Source: Ottowia sp. (GTDB lineage: Bacteria; Pseudomonadota; Gammaproteobacteria; Burkholderiales; Burkholderiaceae_C). From it: a DNA stretch of 35,276 bases. Shown here piece by piece: positions 24,758-33,659 of this stretch. The first letter of the stretch is position 1; the number at the start of each line of letters is the position of its first letter. The notes under the pieces are model-generated. The model was not told the DNA's origin. It worked only from the letters and a program-made list of their open reading frames with translations, and ran no database searches. A program made the position numbers and the translations under genes. Location of the stretch: assembly GCA_017997715.1 (NCBI GenBank), contig JAGOEM010000009.1:1-35276 (forward strand), read 5' to 3'.

Positions 24758-24960
24758 CGCGCCGATCCAAAGGGCCTGTGGGCGACCCCGGGTCTGCCCA
24801 AGCGTTTCAGCTGGGCCAGTCGAAGGCGGAGCGTGCGCAACGCGGCGCCCCCGATCAAGCCGCCGCCGTGCTGCCGAAAGCGGACAGCCATGTCGTCGGC
24901 TTGGCCCATGTAGCAGAGGCCATCCGAACAGTGCAGCAGATCGACGAATAAGGGCTTCAC
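24754..24960 (-). CDS. Short GIY-YIG nuclease-like protein
   Basis: This 68-residue protein begins with GTG ([14 protein letters not shown]). The segment [29 protein letters not shown] matches the GIY-YIG core of UvrC/YhbQ-type nucleases, with the Tyr of the second motif and the Arg of the following helix. Family members usually run 80-100 residues and carry a catalytic Glu about 30 residues later. Here the chain continues only with [23 protein letters not shown] and no such Glu, so it is likely catalytically dead or truncated. It overlaps meaB by 4 bp. Confidence 0.65.
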   Translation of the reverse strand: MKPLFVDLLHCSDGLCYMGQADDMAVRFRQHGGGLIGGAALRTLRLRLAQLKRLGRPGVAHRPFGSAR

Positions 24961-25058
24961 GCGACTAGAAAGAAAGAGGCTCGGCGGGCAGCACGGCCAT
25001 GGTTTCGAAATACGTGACGGCAACGCCTTCAAGAATGCGCAAGGGGCAGACCCCGCGC

Positions 25059-27218
25059 TCAGGCGGCCACGGCTTTTCTGATCTGCTCCAGCACATCCTT
25101 GGCGCTGGCCGGGATGGGTGTGCCTGGGCCGTAGATGCCTTTGACGCCTGCCTCGTACAGAAAGTCGTAGTCCTGGCGCGGAATCACGCCGCCGACGAAG
25201 ACGATGATGTCGTCGGCGCCCTGCTTGCGCAGCTCGGCAATGATGGCAGGCACCAGGGTCTTGTGGCCGGCCGCCAGCGTGCTGACGCCCACCGCGTGCA
25301 CGTCGTTCTCAATCGCCTGGCGGGCGCATTCTTCGGGCGTCTGGAACAGGCTGCCAATGTCCACGTCGAAGCCCAAATCGGCAAAGGCGGTGGCCACCAC
25401 TTTGGCGCCGCGGTCGTGGCCGTCCTGGCCCAGCTTGGCCACCATCACGCGCGGGCGGCGGCCTTCGTCGTCGGCGAACTGGGCGATCTCGGCCTTGAGT
25501 TTGTCCCAGCCTTCGGCGCTGTCGTAGGCGGCGGCGTAGACGCCGGTGACTTTCTGCGTGTCGGCGCGGTGGCGCCCAAAGACTTCTTCCATGGCACTGC
25601 TCACTTCGCCCACGGTGGCGCGGGCACGGATGGCGTCAACGGTGGCGGCCAGCAGGTTGCCCTGGCCGGTCTCTGCTATTTTTGTAATAGCTGCCAGCGC
25701 TTGCTGCACCTGCGCTGGATCGCGTTTTTGCTTGATATTTTGCAGCCGCGCAATCTGCGCATCGCGCACCTTGACGTTGTCCACCTCCAGAATTTCGACG
25801 GGGTCTTCGTTCTTCAGCTTGTATTTGTTGACGCCCACGATCACGTCTTTGCCCGAATCGATGCGCGCCTGCTTTTCAGCGGCGGCGGCTTCGATCTTCA
25901 GCTTGGCCCAGCCGCTGTCGACGGCCTTGGTCATACCGCCCATGGCTTCCACTTCTTCGATGATGGTCCAGGCGGCGTCGGCCATGTCCTGCGTCAGCTT
26001 TTCCATCATGTAGCTGCCGGCCCAGGGGTCGACCACGTTGGTGATGTGCGTCTCTTCCTGGATGATCAGCTGCGTGTTGCGGGCGATGCGGGCGCTGAAT
26101 TCGGTGGGCAGCGCAATCGCTTCGTCCAGCGCGTTGGTATGCAGGCTTTGCGTACCGCCAAACACGGCGGCCATGGCTTCGATGGTGGTGCGCACCACGT
26201 TGTTGTACGGGTCTTGCTCGGTCAGGCTCCAACCGCTGGTCTGGCAGTGCGTGCGCAGCATCAGGCTCTTGGGGTTCTTGGGCTCGAACTCCTTCATGAT
26301 CCGGCACCACAGCAGGCGCGCGGCGCGCATCTTGGCGATCTCCAGGTAGAAGTTCATGCCGATGGCCCAGAAGAAGGACAGGCGGCCGGCGAAGGCGTCC
26401 ACGTCCATACCCTTGGCCAGCGCGGTTTTCACGTATTCCTTGCCGTCGGCCAGGGTGAAGGCCATCTCCAGCGCCTGGTTGGCGCCCGCTTCCTGCATGT
26501 GATAGCCGCTGATGCTGATCGAGTTGAACTTGGGCATGTGCTGCGCCGTGTACTCGATGATGTCGCCAATGATCTTCATCGACGGCGCGGGCGGGTAGAT
26601 GTAGGTATTGCGGACCATGAACTCCTTGAGGATGTCGTTCTGGATGGTCCCGGCCAGCTGATCCTGCGGCACGCCCTGCTCTTCGGCGGCGACGATGTAG
26701 CCGGCCAGAATGGGCAGCACGGCGCCGTTCATGGTCATCGACACTGACACAGAGTCCAGCGGAATGCCGTCGAACAGGATCTTCATGTCCTCCACGCTGT
26801 CGATGGCCACGCCGGCCTTGCCGACGTCGCCCGTCACGCGCGGATGGTCGCTGTCATAGCCGCGGTGCGTGGCCAGGTCAAACGCCACCGACACACCCTG
26901 CCCGCCCGCCGCCAGCGCCTTGCGGTAGAAGGCGTTGGATTCTTCGGCGGTGGAAAAACCGGCGTATTGGCGAATCGTCCAGGGCCGCACCGCGTACATG
27001 GTGGCCTGCGGGCCGCGGATGTAGGGCTCGAACCCAGGCAGCGTGTTGGCGTAGGGCAAGCCTTGCACGTCGGCGGCGGTGTACAGCGGCTTGACGCTGA
27101 TGCCGTCGGGCGTGAGCCAGTTGAGCGCGTCGACGGATCCGCCCGGCGCCGACTTTTGCGCGGCTTTGTCCCAATCGGCCAGCGTGGCGGGACGGAACGT
27201 GGGTTGCTCTTGGCTCAT
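25059..27218 (-). CDS. Methylmalonyl-CoA mutase, full length
   Basis: This 719-residue adenosylcobalamin enzyme interconverts (R)-methylmalonyl-CoA and succinyl-CoA. The N-terminal TIM-barrel part has [18 protein letters not shown] (with the Tyr typical of methylmalonyl- rather than isobutyryl-CoA mutases), [17 protein letters not shown] and [15 protein letters not shown]. The C-terminal B12 domain has Asp599-Gly-His601-Asp-Arg-Gly604, where His601 is the lower cobalt ligand. The ATG at 27218 is chosen; the frame is open upstream but unconserved. It is the first gene of the 14-gene minus-strand run, divergent from a GntR regulator. An AT-rich repeat-like tract lies inside the coding region at 25674-25741. 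Confidence 0.96.
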   Translation of the reverse strand: MSQEQPTFRPATLADWDKAAQKSAPGGSVDALNWLTPDGISVKPLYTAADVQGLPYANTLPGFEPYIRGPQATMYAVRPWTIRQYAGFSTAEESNAFYRKALAAGGQGVSVAFDLATHRGYDSDHPRVTGDVGKAGVAIDSVEDMKILFDGIPLDSVSVSMTMNGAVLPILAGYIVAAEEQGVPQDQLAGTIQNDILKEFMVRNTYIYPPAPSMKIIGDIIEYTAQHMPKFNSISISGYHMQEAGANQALEMAFTLADGKEYVKTALAKGMDVDAFAGRLSFFWAIGMNFYLEIAKMRAARLLWCRIMKEFEPKNPKSLMLRTHCQTSGWSLTEQDPYNNVVRTTIEAMAAVFGGTQSLHTNALDEAIALPTEFSARIARNTQLIIQEETHITNVVDPWAGSYMMEKLTQDMADAAWTIIEEVEAMGGMTKAVDSGWAKLKIEAAAAEKQARIDSGKDVIVGVNKYKLKNEDPVEILEVDNVKVRDAQIARLQNIKQKRDPAQVQQALAAITKIAETGQGNLLAATVDAIRARATVGEVSSAMEEVFGRHRADTQKVTGVYAAAYDSAEGWDKLKAEIAQFADDEGRRPRVMVAKLGQDGHDRGAKVVATAFADLGFDVDIGSLFQTPEECARQAIENDVHAVGVSTLAAGHKTLVPAIIAELRKQGADDIIVFVGGVIPRQDYDFLYEAGVKGIYGPGTPIPASAKDVLEQIRKAVAA
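25674..25741. repeat. Repeat-like tract inside the mutase gene (R7)
   Basis: Within otherwise GC-rich coding DNA, this tract has CTATTTTTGTAATAGCTGC, then a perfect inverted pair CCAGCGC (25694-25700) and GCGCTGG (25712-25718), then a T-rich end. It mimics the dispersed repeat (compare R3, CTATTGATTTGATAGCTGC) without disturbing the reading frame. It encodes a linker region of the mutase. Confidence 0.5.
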
Positions 27219-27454
27219 GGTGTTCGGTCTTTCTGACAGTATTCGATGCACGGATGCGTTGCGCCGGCCTGGCCAGTGGGGCGATTCGGCGCAATTGTGC
27301 GCCGCTCGGCCGACCTGACACGCACCTGCGCGCCCAGCGCAGGCCCGCGCGCGGCAGCGGGCGCTGGCCGAGGGCGGGCGCCCAAAACGGCGGCACTCAC
27401 CCATCGCGTATTCGTAATTATTAATTCAAAATCACGCGACAGACTTACAATCGC

Positions 27455-27466
27455 CGAAATATTTCG
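27455..27466. promoter_or_regulatory. Palindromic operator candidate before the GntR gene
   Basis: CGAAATATTTCG is a perfect 12-bp palindrome, enclosed by CAATCG (27448-27453) and CGATTG (27465-27470), ending a few bases before the GntR start. The surrounding DNA (27408-27470) is strongly AT-rich within a GC-rich genome, as expected for the shared promoter region of the divergent mutase and regulator genes. GntR/FCD regulators commonly bind short palindromes near their own promoter. Binding here is inferred. Confidence 0.5.
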
Positions 27467-27473
27467 ATTGCCC

Positions 27474-28112
27474 ATGTCCGTCGTTGCGTCGCTCGCCCCG
27501 CGGCCTCTTTATGAAGCGGTTTCGGAGCGCCTGCGCCAGCGCATCTTCAGCCGCGAACTGGCGCCGGGCGAATGGATCGACGAGCTCAAGATTGCCGATG
27601 AGCTGGGCATCAGCCGCACGCCTTTGCGCGAGGCGCTGAAGGTGCTGGCGTCCGAAGGACTGGTGACCATGCGCGTGCGGCGCGGCGCCTACGTGGCGGA
27701 AAGTTCGGCCAAAGACCTGGCGGACGTGTATCACCTGCTGGCGCTGCTGGAAACCGACGCCGCGCGCGCCGTGGCCCTGCATGCTACCGATGCACAACTG
27801 GCCGAATTGACGGTTCTTCACACCGAATTGGGCGACGCAGTGGGCGATGCCGACCGCTTTTTCGCTCTGAATGAGGCATTTCATCTGCGCATCCTGGAAC
27901 TGTCGGACAACCGCTGGCGCCTGCAGATGGTGCTGGACCTGCGCAAGGTGATGAAGCTGCACCGCCAGCATTCGCTGCAAAAGGATGGGCGCTTGCTGGC
28001 CTCACTGGCCGAGCATGAAGCCCTGATGCAGGCACTGACGACGCGAAACCCCGAGCGCGCGGCGGCCTGCATGAACCAACATTTCGCCAGCGGACTGGAA
28101 GCGGCAAGCTGA
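27474..28112 (+). CDS. GntR-family regulator with FCD domain
   Basis: This 212-residue protein has an N-terminal winged helix (RPLYEAVSERLRQRIFSREL, ELGISRTPLREALKVLASEGL) at about residues 8-75, and a helical FCD ligand domain (about 85-205) with LLALLETDAARAVALHA, FHLRILELSDN and SLAEHEALMQAL. The His pattern (NEAFH, EHEA, NQHF) fits the metal-binding FCD pocket. The ATG at 27474 starts the conserved region. Being divergent from methylmalonyl-CoA mutase, it is the likely regulator of the propionate run. The ligand is unknown. Confidence 0.93.
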   Translation: MSVVASLAPRPLYEAVSERLRQRIFSRELAPGEWIDELKIADELGISRTPLREALKVLASEGLVTMRVRRGAYVAESSAKDLADVYHLLALLETDAARAVALHATDAQLAELTVLHTELGDAVGDADRFFALNEAFHLRILELSDNRWRLQMVLDLRKVMKLHRQHSLQKDGRLLASLAEHEALMQALTTRNPERAAACMNQHFASGLEAAS

Positions 28113-28185
28113 CGCGTTCAAGCCGCCATCGCCCCGGCCCTCGCTTTCAATCATGGCTGCCGCGGTGCGCTGCAGGCGGCGCGCC

Positions 28186-28698
28186 TCACAGCCCGAACAG
28201 ACGTGCCAGCCAGCCCTTGCGGCGGCTGCGCTCTTCTCGCAGTTCGGCCAGCACTTCGGCCTTCAGTCGCTCTTGCGCCGATGCGCCTTGGTTCGACGCC
28301 ATGCGCTGGTAGGCCTTGACCGAATCGATGTAGCCGTGGTCCTCGTTGCGGATGTGGTTGAACAGCCAGCGCGACAGCATGCCGTGCAACTCGACCGTGA
28401 CGTCTTCGCCCGCATCGAATCGGCTCTGCATCTCGGCCACCTTGCGGGTGAACAAGTCATGCACTTTCTTGTGTGGCCCGGCAAACATGTAGCCCGCGTT
28501 TTCGATCAGCGCCTCTTCGAAGGCGAAGTGCGACATGGTGTAGTCGACCATCTCGGCGATCACGTTGGACAAGCCTTCTCGGTCGTGCGAATGCCGCAGC
28601 TCTTGCAGCTGGTTGATGTAGTCGACGATACGGCGGTGCTGGGCATCAATTTCAGCGATGCCGGTGTCCAACTCCGGCACCCAGTGCAAATAGTCCAT
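28186..28698 (-). CDS. Bacteriohemerythrin
   Basis: This 170-residue four-helix oxygen-binding di-iron protein contains all seven classical ligands: His21, His57, Glu61, His76, His80, His115 and Asp120 (DAQHRRIV, HFAFEE, HKKVH, HIRNEDHGYI). It resembles McHr-type single-domain hemerythrins that deliver or sense oxygen. A basic, helix-forming extension (residues about 138-170, ELREERSRRKGWLARLFGL) goes beyond the usual 130-140 residues and could be a membrane or partner anchor. The promoter carries an FNR-type site. Confidence 0.95.
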   Translation of the reverse strand: MDYLHWVPELDTGIAEIDAQHRRIVDYINQLQELRHSHDREGLSNVIAEMVDYTMSHFAFEEALIENAGYMFAGPHKKVHDLFTRKVAEMQSRFDAGEDVTVELHGMLSRWLFNHIRNEDHGYIDSVKAYQRMASNQGASAQERLKAEVLAELREERSRRKGWLARLFGL

Positions 28699-28735
28699 AG
28701 GAGTACCTGTAGTCCATGTTTTTTAGAATCAGGGC

Positions 28736-28777
28736 AGTATCCGCCGACACCCCAAAACGCTATTTGACTCACATCAA
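28736..28777 (-). promoter_or_regulatory. FNR/ANR-type class II promoter of the hemerythrin gene
   Basis: On the minus strand TTGATGTGAGTCAA (28764-28777) matches the FNR consensus TTGATNNNNATCAA at 9 of 10 positions. A GATACT -10 hexamer (28736-28741) lies with its centre 32 bp from the box centre, the spacing of class II FNR-activated promoters (box at -41.5). This predicts a start near 28729, about 30 bp before the ATG. Confidence 0.65.
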
Positions 28778-28895
28778 TCGATGTAACAAGCGCCATACCA
28801 GGGCAGCAATGCGCATACCGCCTCTATAGCGTGACAAAATAGCTACACTATTGCTAGCTACCTACGCCGACCTGGCTTGCACCAACACCGGTTTT

Positions 28896-29768
28896 ATGCA
28901 TAGTTTTTCTTCTGATTCCCACCGGGCGATTCGGCGCCTGCTGACCTTCGGCCCAGCCCTGGCTGCGCTGACACCGCGCTGGGTTGGCGCCCAGCCTGGT
29001 GCCGGATCGCCACTGTGGCCGCGCGAAAGCGCCGTGCCCGGCGGCGTGGCGCATGTCGCGCTGGGTGCGTCGGCGCAGCGCCCACAGGCGTGGGCTGACG
29101 ACGTGCCCTTGCTGGTGCTGGGCGAGCCCGCTGGCTGGACGGCGCTGGTCGGCATTGCGTTGGCGGCCGAGCCCGGCACCGCGCGCATCCGCGCGCGCAG
29201 CGCCGAGGGCGGCGAGCGCGAACTGGCCTACACCATTCAACCCAAGCGCTACGCCGAACAGCACCTGAAGGTATCGCCCCGCACCGTGGATCTGTCCCCC
29301 GAAGACCTGTCCCGGCACGAACGCGAGCGCGCCCACCAGCAAACGGTGATCGCCACGCTGACCGCAGCGCCGACCGTGCCATTGAAGATGCGCCAGCCCA
29401 CGCCGGGGCGGCGATCCAGCTCGTTCGGGCTGCGGCGCGTCTTCAACGGCCAGCCGCGCAGTCCGCACAGCGGCATGGACATTGCCGCCGCCACCGGCAC
29501 GCCCGTGGTGGCGCCCATGCCCGCCACGGTGGTCGACACGGGCGACTATTTCTTCAACGGCAACACCGTGTGGCTGGACCATGGCGGCGGGTTGCTGTCG
29601 ATGATGTGCCACCTGAGCCGCATCGGCGTGAAGCCAGGCGAGCGCCTGGCTGCGGGCGAGCGCCTGGGCGACGTGGGCGCCACCGGCCGGGTGACCGGCG
29701 CGCACCTGCACTGGACCGTGAGCCTGAACCGCGCATCGGTAGACCCGGCCCTGTTCCTGCCCACCTGA
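28896..29768 (+). CDS. M23-family peptidase (LytM-type)
   Basis: This 290-residue exported protein has a leader with a twin-Arg (HRAIRRLLTFGPALAALTPRWVGA). The N-terminal domain (about 40-115) is followed by a charged linker and a C-terminal LytM domain with zinc ligands His191 and Asp195 (HSGMDIAA) and His272 in GAHLHW. SSSFGLRRVFNGQPRSPHSG is typical of peptidoglycan endopeptidases. The start at ATG 28896 is preferred over an upstream TTG (28851). It probably cleaves cell-wall cross-links in the periplasm. Confidence 0.92.
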   Translation: MHSFSSDSHRAIRRLLTFGPALAALTPRWVGAQPGAGSPLWPRESAVPGGVAHVALGASAQRPQAWADDVPLLVLGEPAGWTALVGIALAAEPGTARIRARSAEGGERELAYTIQPKRYAEQHLKVSPRTVDLSPEDLSRHERERAHQQTVIATLTAAPTVPLKMRQPTPGRRSSSFGLRRVFNGQPRSPHSGMDIAAATGTPVVAPMPATVVDTGDYFFNGNTVWLDHGGGLLSMMCHLSRIGVKPGERLAAGERLGDVGATGRVTGAHLHWTVSLNRASVDPALFLPT

Positions 29769-29866
29769 GCACCGGCCGGCCACACGCCAACCAGACTAGC
29801 GCCTGTCTTACAACCGATACATGATCGCGTTGACACCTCTTTCTACCCCTGAGAGCATCGCCCGCT

Positions 29867-30952
29867 ATGCCCACATCCGCTGACCGCTTCGCCCCCCGGA
29901 AACTGCTGCGCGCGACCCTTGGGGGCGCCACGCTGGCCTGCGCGGTGCTGCTGGCAGGCTGCGCCCATCTGGCCGACCCTGTGCGGCCCGGGGCCCAAGC
30001 CACCACCGCCAGCGCCCTACCGACCGACCGCCTGGGCATTGCCTTTGTTCGTGTGCCTGCGGGTGAATTCATGATGGGCAGCGACGAATCGCCCGCCGCG
30101 CTGGCCAAAGCCTTTCCCCACGCAGACCCCAAACGCCTGGCCGACTTCAAGGATGAAGCCCCGGTGCACCGCGTGCGCCTGACGCGCGACGTCTGGATGG
30201 GATCGCACGCGGTCACGGTTGGCCAGTTCCGCGAATTCCTGCGCCAATCGGGCTACGTGCCGGAATCGGTGCGCGACGGCACGGGCGCCTACGGCTTCAA
30301 CCCCGACTACACCCCGCCCAACACCGAGCGCGCCGACCTTTTCGAAGGGCGTGACCCCCGCTACTCATGGAGCCACACCGGCTTTGACCAGACCGACCAG
30401 CACCCGGTGGTCAACGTCACCTGGCACGACGCAGTGGCCATGGCGCGCTGGCTGACCGAGCGCGAAGGCGTGGTCTATCGCTTGCCGACCGAGGCCGAAT
30501 GGGAATACGCGGCACGGGCCGGCACGCGCGCCCGCTTCCCTGCGGGTGACGACCCCGCATCCTTGCTGCAAACGGCCAATACCTTCGACCGCGAAACCGC
30601 GCTGCGCTGGCCGCGCTGGCGCGAACAGGCTGGCGATGGCAGTGATGGCTTCGCCTTCACCGCGCCCGTAGGCAGCTTCAAACCCAACGCCCTGGGCCTG
30701 TACGACATGGTGGGCAACGTGTGGGAATGGTGCAGCGACTGGTACGAAGAGGACTACTACGCGCATTCGCCGGTCGACGACCCAAAGGGCCCGGCCGAAG
30801 GCACGGTCAAGGTGCGCCGGGGCGGCTCATGGCACAGCTGGCCCTTGTATGCACGCACCGCGTTCCGCAACTGGAACACCCCTTCCACACGCTACGTGTT
30901 GGTGGGTTTTCGCCTGGTGCGCGAGCAGGCGGTGAAGCCCGCGGCGCGCTGA
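29867..30952 (+). CDS. SUMF1/formylglycine-enzyme-like lipoprotein
   Basis: This 361-residue protein has a lipobox LLAGC (Cys32), so it is an outer- or inner-membrane lipoprotein. The SUMF1 domain spans about residues 55-352: VPAGEFMMGSDE, HAVTVGQFREFL, HPVVNVTWHDAVAMARWL, YRLPTEAEWEYAARAGT, GLYDMVGNVWEWCSDWY and VRRGGSWHSWPLYARTAFR. The two catalytic cysteines of true formylglycine-generating enzymes, expected after RGGS, are absent (SWHSWPLYAR). It is therefore unlikely to activate sulfatases and resembles the non-catalytic structural or binding members of the family. It starts 98 bp after the M23 gene on the same strand. Confidence 0.9.
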   Translation: MPTSADRFAPRKLLRATLGGATLACAVLLAGCAHLADPVRPGAQATTASALPTDRLGIAFVRVPAGEFMMGSDESPAALAKAFPHADPKRLADFKDEAPVHRVRLTRDVWMGSHAVTVGQFREFLRQSGYVPESVRDGTGAYGFNPDYTPPNTERADLFEGRDPRYSWSHTGFDQTDQHPVVNVTWHDAVAMARWLTEREGVVYRLPTEAEWEYAARAGTRARFPAGDDPASLLQTANTFDRETALRWPRWREQAGDGSDGFAFTAPVGSFKPNALGLYDMVGNVWEWCSDWYEEDYYAHSPVDDPKGPAEGTVKVRRGGSWHSWPLYARTAFRNWNTPSTRYVLVGFRLVREQAVKPAAR

Positions 30953-30984
30953 ACAGCAGCTTGGCGCGTGCCAGCGCGGCGCGC

Positions 30985-32817
30985 TCAGGGCATTGCGTCA
31001 ATCGGCTCGACGGCCGGGTCGGCGTGTTCCACCGTGGCCGCGGCCAGGCGCTGGCGCCGCTCCAGCATTTCGCCGCTTTCGCGCTCGCCGATCTGCTGGC
31101 GCCACATGGCGTAGTACAGGCCCTTGAGCGCCAGCAGTTCATCGTGCGTGCCGCTTTCCACGATGCGGCCTCGCTCCAGCACATGAATCACGCTGGCGTG
31201 CAGGATGGTGGACAGCCGGTGCGCGATCAGAATGCCAATCTGCTGACTGCCGCGCGAGACTTCGCGCACGGTGTTGGTCACCTGCTGCTCGGTCAGCGAA
31301 TCCAGCGCCGAGGTGGCCTCGTCAAAGATCAGCAGGCGCGGCTGGCGCAGCAGTGCGCGGGCAATCGACAGGCGCTGGCGTTCACCGCCCGACAGCTTGT
31401 AGCCCGACTCGCCAATCATCGTCTCCAGCCCCTGCGGCAGGCGCGCGACCAACTCGGCCGCCTGCGCCTGGGCCAAGGCGGCCCGCATCTCTTCGTCGGA
31501 TGCGTCGGGCCGCACGAACAAGAGGTTTTCCTTCACGGTGCCGGCGAACAGCGTGGTTTCCTGCGTCACGTAGCCCACTTGCCGGCGCGCCTCGTTATAG
31601 CGCAGGCGGCGGGCGTCGATGTCGTTGAACAGCACCGCGCCTGAATCGGGCCGGTACAGGCCCAACAGCAGCTTGACCAAGGTCGACTTGCCTGAGCCCG
31701 ATGGCCCGACGAAGGCCAGCGTATCGCCCAGCCGGGCCGAAAAGCTGACGCCGTCGATCGAGTTGTCGGTGGCGCCCCGGTGGCGGAACACCACATTGTC
31801 AAAGCGCAGCGTTTCTATCGGGCCCAGCGGCACGGCGTCGGGCGGGCGGCGCTCCACCGGCTTGGCCATCAGCTCTTCGTAGTTGGCCAGGGAAGAGCTG
31901 GCTTCGCGCCACGCCAGAATGATGGTGCCCAGCTCTTGCAGCGGCCCCAGGATGGCGACCGATATGAACTGCATGGCAATCAGCTCGCCGGTGGTCAGCA
32001 CATCGCGAAAGATCAGCCACAGCAACACGAACAGCACCGACAGCTTGAGCATGCTGAGCGTGGCGCCCTGCAAGAAGCTGAGCCAGCGGATGCGCTTCAC
32101 CTTGGTCATCTCCAGCGCGAAGATCTCCTCGGTCTTGGCGTGCATGCGCCGCACTTCGCGGAAAGTCAGGCCCAGGCTTTTGATCAGCGCGACGTTGCGC
32201 AGCGATTCGGTGATGAAACCCGCGTTGCGGGTGGTTTCGCGGTTGATCGAGCGCTGCTGGCTTCGGATCTGCCGGCTGAGCAAGCCAGACAGGCCGCCCA
32301 ACACCACCAGGCCCACCAGAAACACTGGCACCAGCAGCCAGCTTTTGGTGACGGCATACCAAAGCAGGAAGGCCAGCCCGATCACCGAGGCGAACAACAC
32401 GTTGATCAGCGCGTTGATCAGCCGTTCCGTATCGGTGCGCAAGCGCATCAGCAAGGCCAGGGTTTCGCCGGTGCGCGCGTCTTCATATTCCTGGAAGTTC
32501 AGCCGCATGGTCTGGCGCAGGCCGTCGTTGAACAGCTGCGTGCCAAAGCGCTGCACCACCATGCGCGTCACGTAGTCCTGCAGCGCCCGCGCCGCGCGTG
32601 AGCCCAGGGCGACCAGCACCGCCAGGCCCAGCAAACCCAAGGCGCCGCGCACCAGTTCGTCGTCCGGGCGCACGCCTTTTTGGGTGGCGTAGTCGTCGAT
32701 CAGCTTGCCGAAAATGATCGGATCGACCAATGCCAGAACCTGGCTGATCGCCGCCAGAAGCAGCGCCAGCGCCACCATGCGCGTTTGGGGTTTAAGGTAC
32801 TTCCAGAGTATGTGCAT
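30985..32817 (-). CDS. ABC exporter, fused permease and ATPase (MsbA/ABCB type)
   Basis: This 610-residue half-transporter has six hydrophobic segments in residues 1-310 and a nucleotide-binding domain at about 335-575: Walker A GPSGSGKST, Q-loop YVTQETTLFAG, signature LSGGERQRLSIARALL, Walker B LLIFDEATSALD and H-loop AHRLST. It would work as a homodimer in the inner membrane. The substrate cannot be read from sequence (lipid or drug export is possible). The C-terminal tail of about 35 residues is charged. It is convergent with the SUMF1 gene. Confidence 0.93.
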   Translation of the reverse strand: MHILWKYLKPQTRMVALALLLAAISQVLALVDPIIFGKLIDDYATQKGVRPDDELVRGALGLLGLAVLVALGSRAARALQDYVTRMVVQRFGTQLFNDGLRQTMRLNFQEYEDARTGETLALLMRLRTDTERLINALINVLFASVIGLAFLLWYAVTKSWLLVPVFLVGLVVLGGLSGLLSRQIRSQQRSINRETTRNAGFITESLRNVALIKSLGLTFREVRRMHAKTEEIFALEMTKVKRIRWLSFLQGATLSMLKLSVLFVLLWLIFRDVLTTGELIAMQFISVAILGPLQELGTIILAWREASSSLANYEELMAKPVERRPPDAVPLGPIETLRFDNVVFRHRGATDNSIDGVSFSARLGDTLAFVGPSGSGKSTLVKLLLGLYRPDSGAVLFNDIDARRLRYNEARRQVGYVTQETTLFAGTVKENLLFVRPDASDEEMRAALAQAQAAELVARLPQGLETMIGESGYKLSGGERQRLSIARALLRQPRLLIFDEATSALDSLTEQQVTNTVREVSRGSQQIGILIAHRLSTILHASVIHVLERGRIVESGTHDELLALKGLYYAMWRQQIGERESGEMLERRQRLAAATVEHADPAVEPIDAMP

Positions 32818-32958
32818 GGGCCTGCATCATGAACCCTGCGCGGCACAGTGTCTGTCGGACACGGGCTGGACACCCGCCGTTGCGGCGCCCCTGCGCGAGC
32901 AGCACCCTGGCCGCCGCCACGCGGACAAAAGGCAGGGGCCGCGCGGGCCTGGCCTCGC

Positions 32959-33624
32959 TCAGGAAGCCAGAACGCGCAGCAGCCAGCGCTGCAGATCGGC
33001 CACCTCTTCCATAGAGACCGAATGGCCCATCGGGTAGCTGTGCCAATCCACCTGGTAGCCCAGCGCCTGCAGCGCATCGCGCGAGGCTTCGGCGCGCGGC
33101 AGCGCAATCATCTGGTCCTGCGTGCCGTGGGCCAGCCACACTGGCACGTCGGCGTTGGCAGGGCTGCGCTCTGCCGCCAACAAGCCCGCCAGAGGCAGAT
33201 AGCCCGACATGCCGGCCACGCCCGCCAACCGCTGGCCATAGCGCAAGCCCGTCAGCAAGGCCATCGCGCAGCCCTGCGAAAAACCCGCCAGCACGGTACG
33301 GCCAGCGGGCACGCCCCGCGCCTGTTCGCGCGCCAGCAAGCCATCGACCAATGCCTGCGAGCGGCGCAGGCCGGCCTCATCTTCGTTCGACCGATCGGCG
33401 CGGATGTCGTACCAGGCGGGCATGACATAGCCACCGTTGATGCTGACCGGGATCTGGGGGGCATGCGGAAAGACCCAGCGCACGGGGCCCACGGCTGCCA
33501 GGTCGATCTCGCTGGCGAAGGGCTCGAAGTCGTGGCCACTGGCGCCCAGGCCGTGCAGCACGATGATGCTGGCGCGCGGCTGGGCGCCGGTTTCGATGTC
33601 AATGGTGTCGGGCAGTGCGTTCAT
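32959..33624 (-). CDS. Carboxylesterase (alpha/beta hydrolase, phospholipase/carboxylesterase family)
   Basis: This 221-residue protein has the family start IIVLHGLGASGHDFEP and PVRWVFPHAP. The catalytic triad is Ser116 in AGFSQGCAMAL, Asp170 in HGTQDQMIAL and His201 in YPMGHSVSMEE. It matches small cytosolic carboxylesterases (EstB/YpfH type) acting on short acyl esters. The ATG at 33624 is preferred (MNALPDTIDIETG); an upstream ATG at 33657 is possible. The preceding 140-bp gap to the ABC gene shows no further gene. Confidence 0.93.
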   Translation of the reverse strand: MNALPDTIDIETGAQPRASIIVLHGLGASGHDFEPFASEIDLAAVGPVRWVFPHAPQIPVSINGGYVMPAWYDIRADRSNEDEAGLRRSQALVDGLLAREQARGVPAGRTVLAGFSQGCAMALLTGLRYGQRLAGVAGMSGYLPLAGLLAAERSPANADVPVWLAHGTQDQMIALPRAEASRDALQALGYQVDWHSYPMGHSVSMEEVADLQRWLLRVLAS

Positions 33625-33659
33625 GCACGCATGGTAGCGGCTCGCCGCTGCGGTCAAAT

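Noticed and set aside
25674..25741. Insertion of a mobile repeat disrupting the mutase
   Set aside because: The reading frame and residue alignment with known mutases are continuous, so there is no disruption; only the nucleotide resemblance remains.
24999..26747. Open frame of 582 codons on the plus strand
   Set aside because: Antisense shadow of the mutase gene; the real protein on the minus strand is unambiguous.
32849..32862. GTGTC/GACAC hairpin upstream of the ABC gene as a terminator
   Set aside because: The stem is only 5 bp, has no T-tract on either strand, and such pairs are expected by chance.
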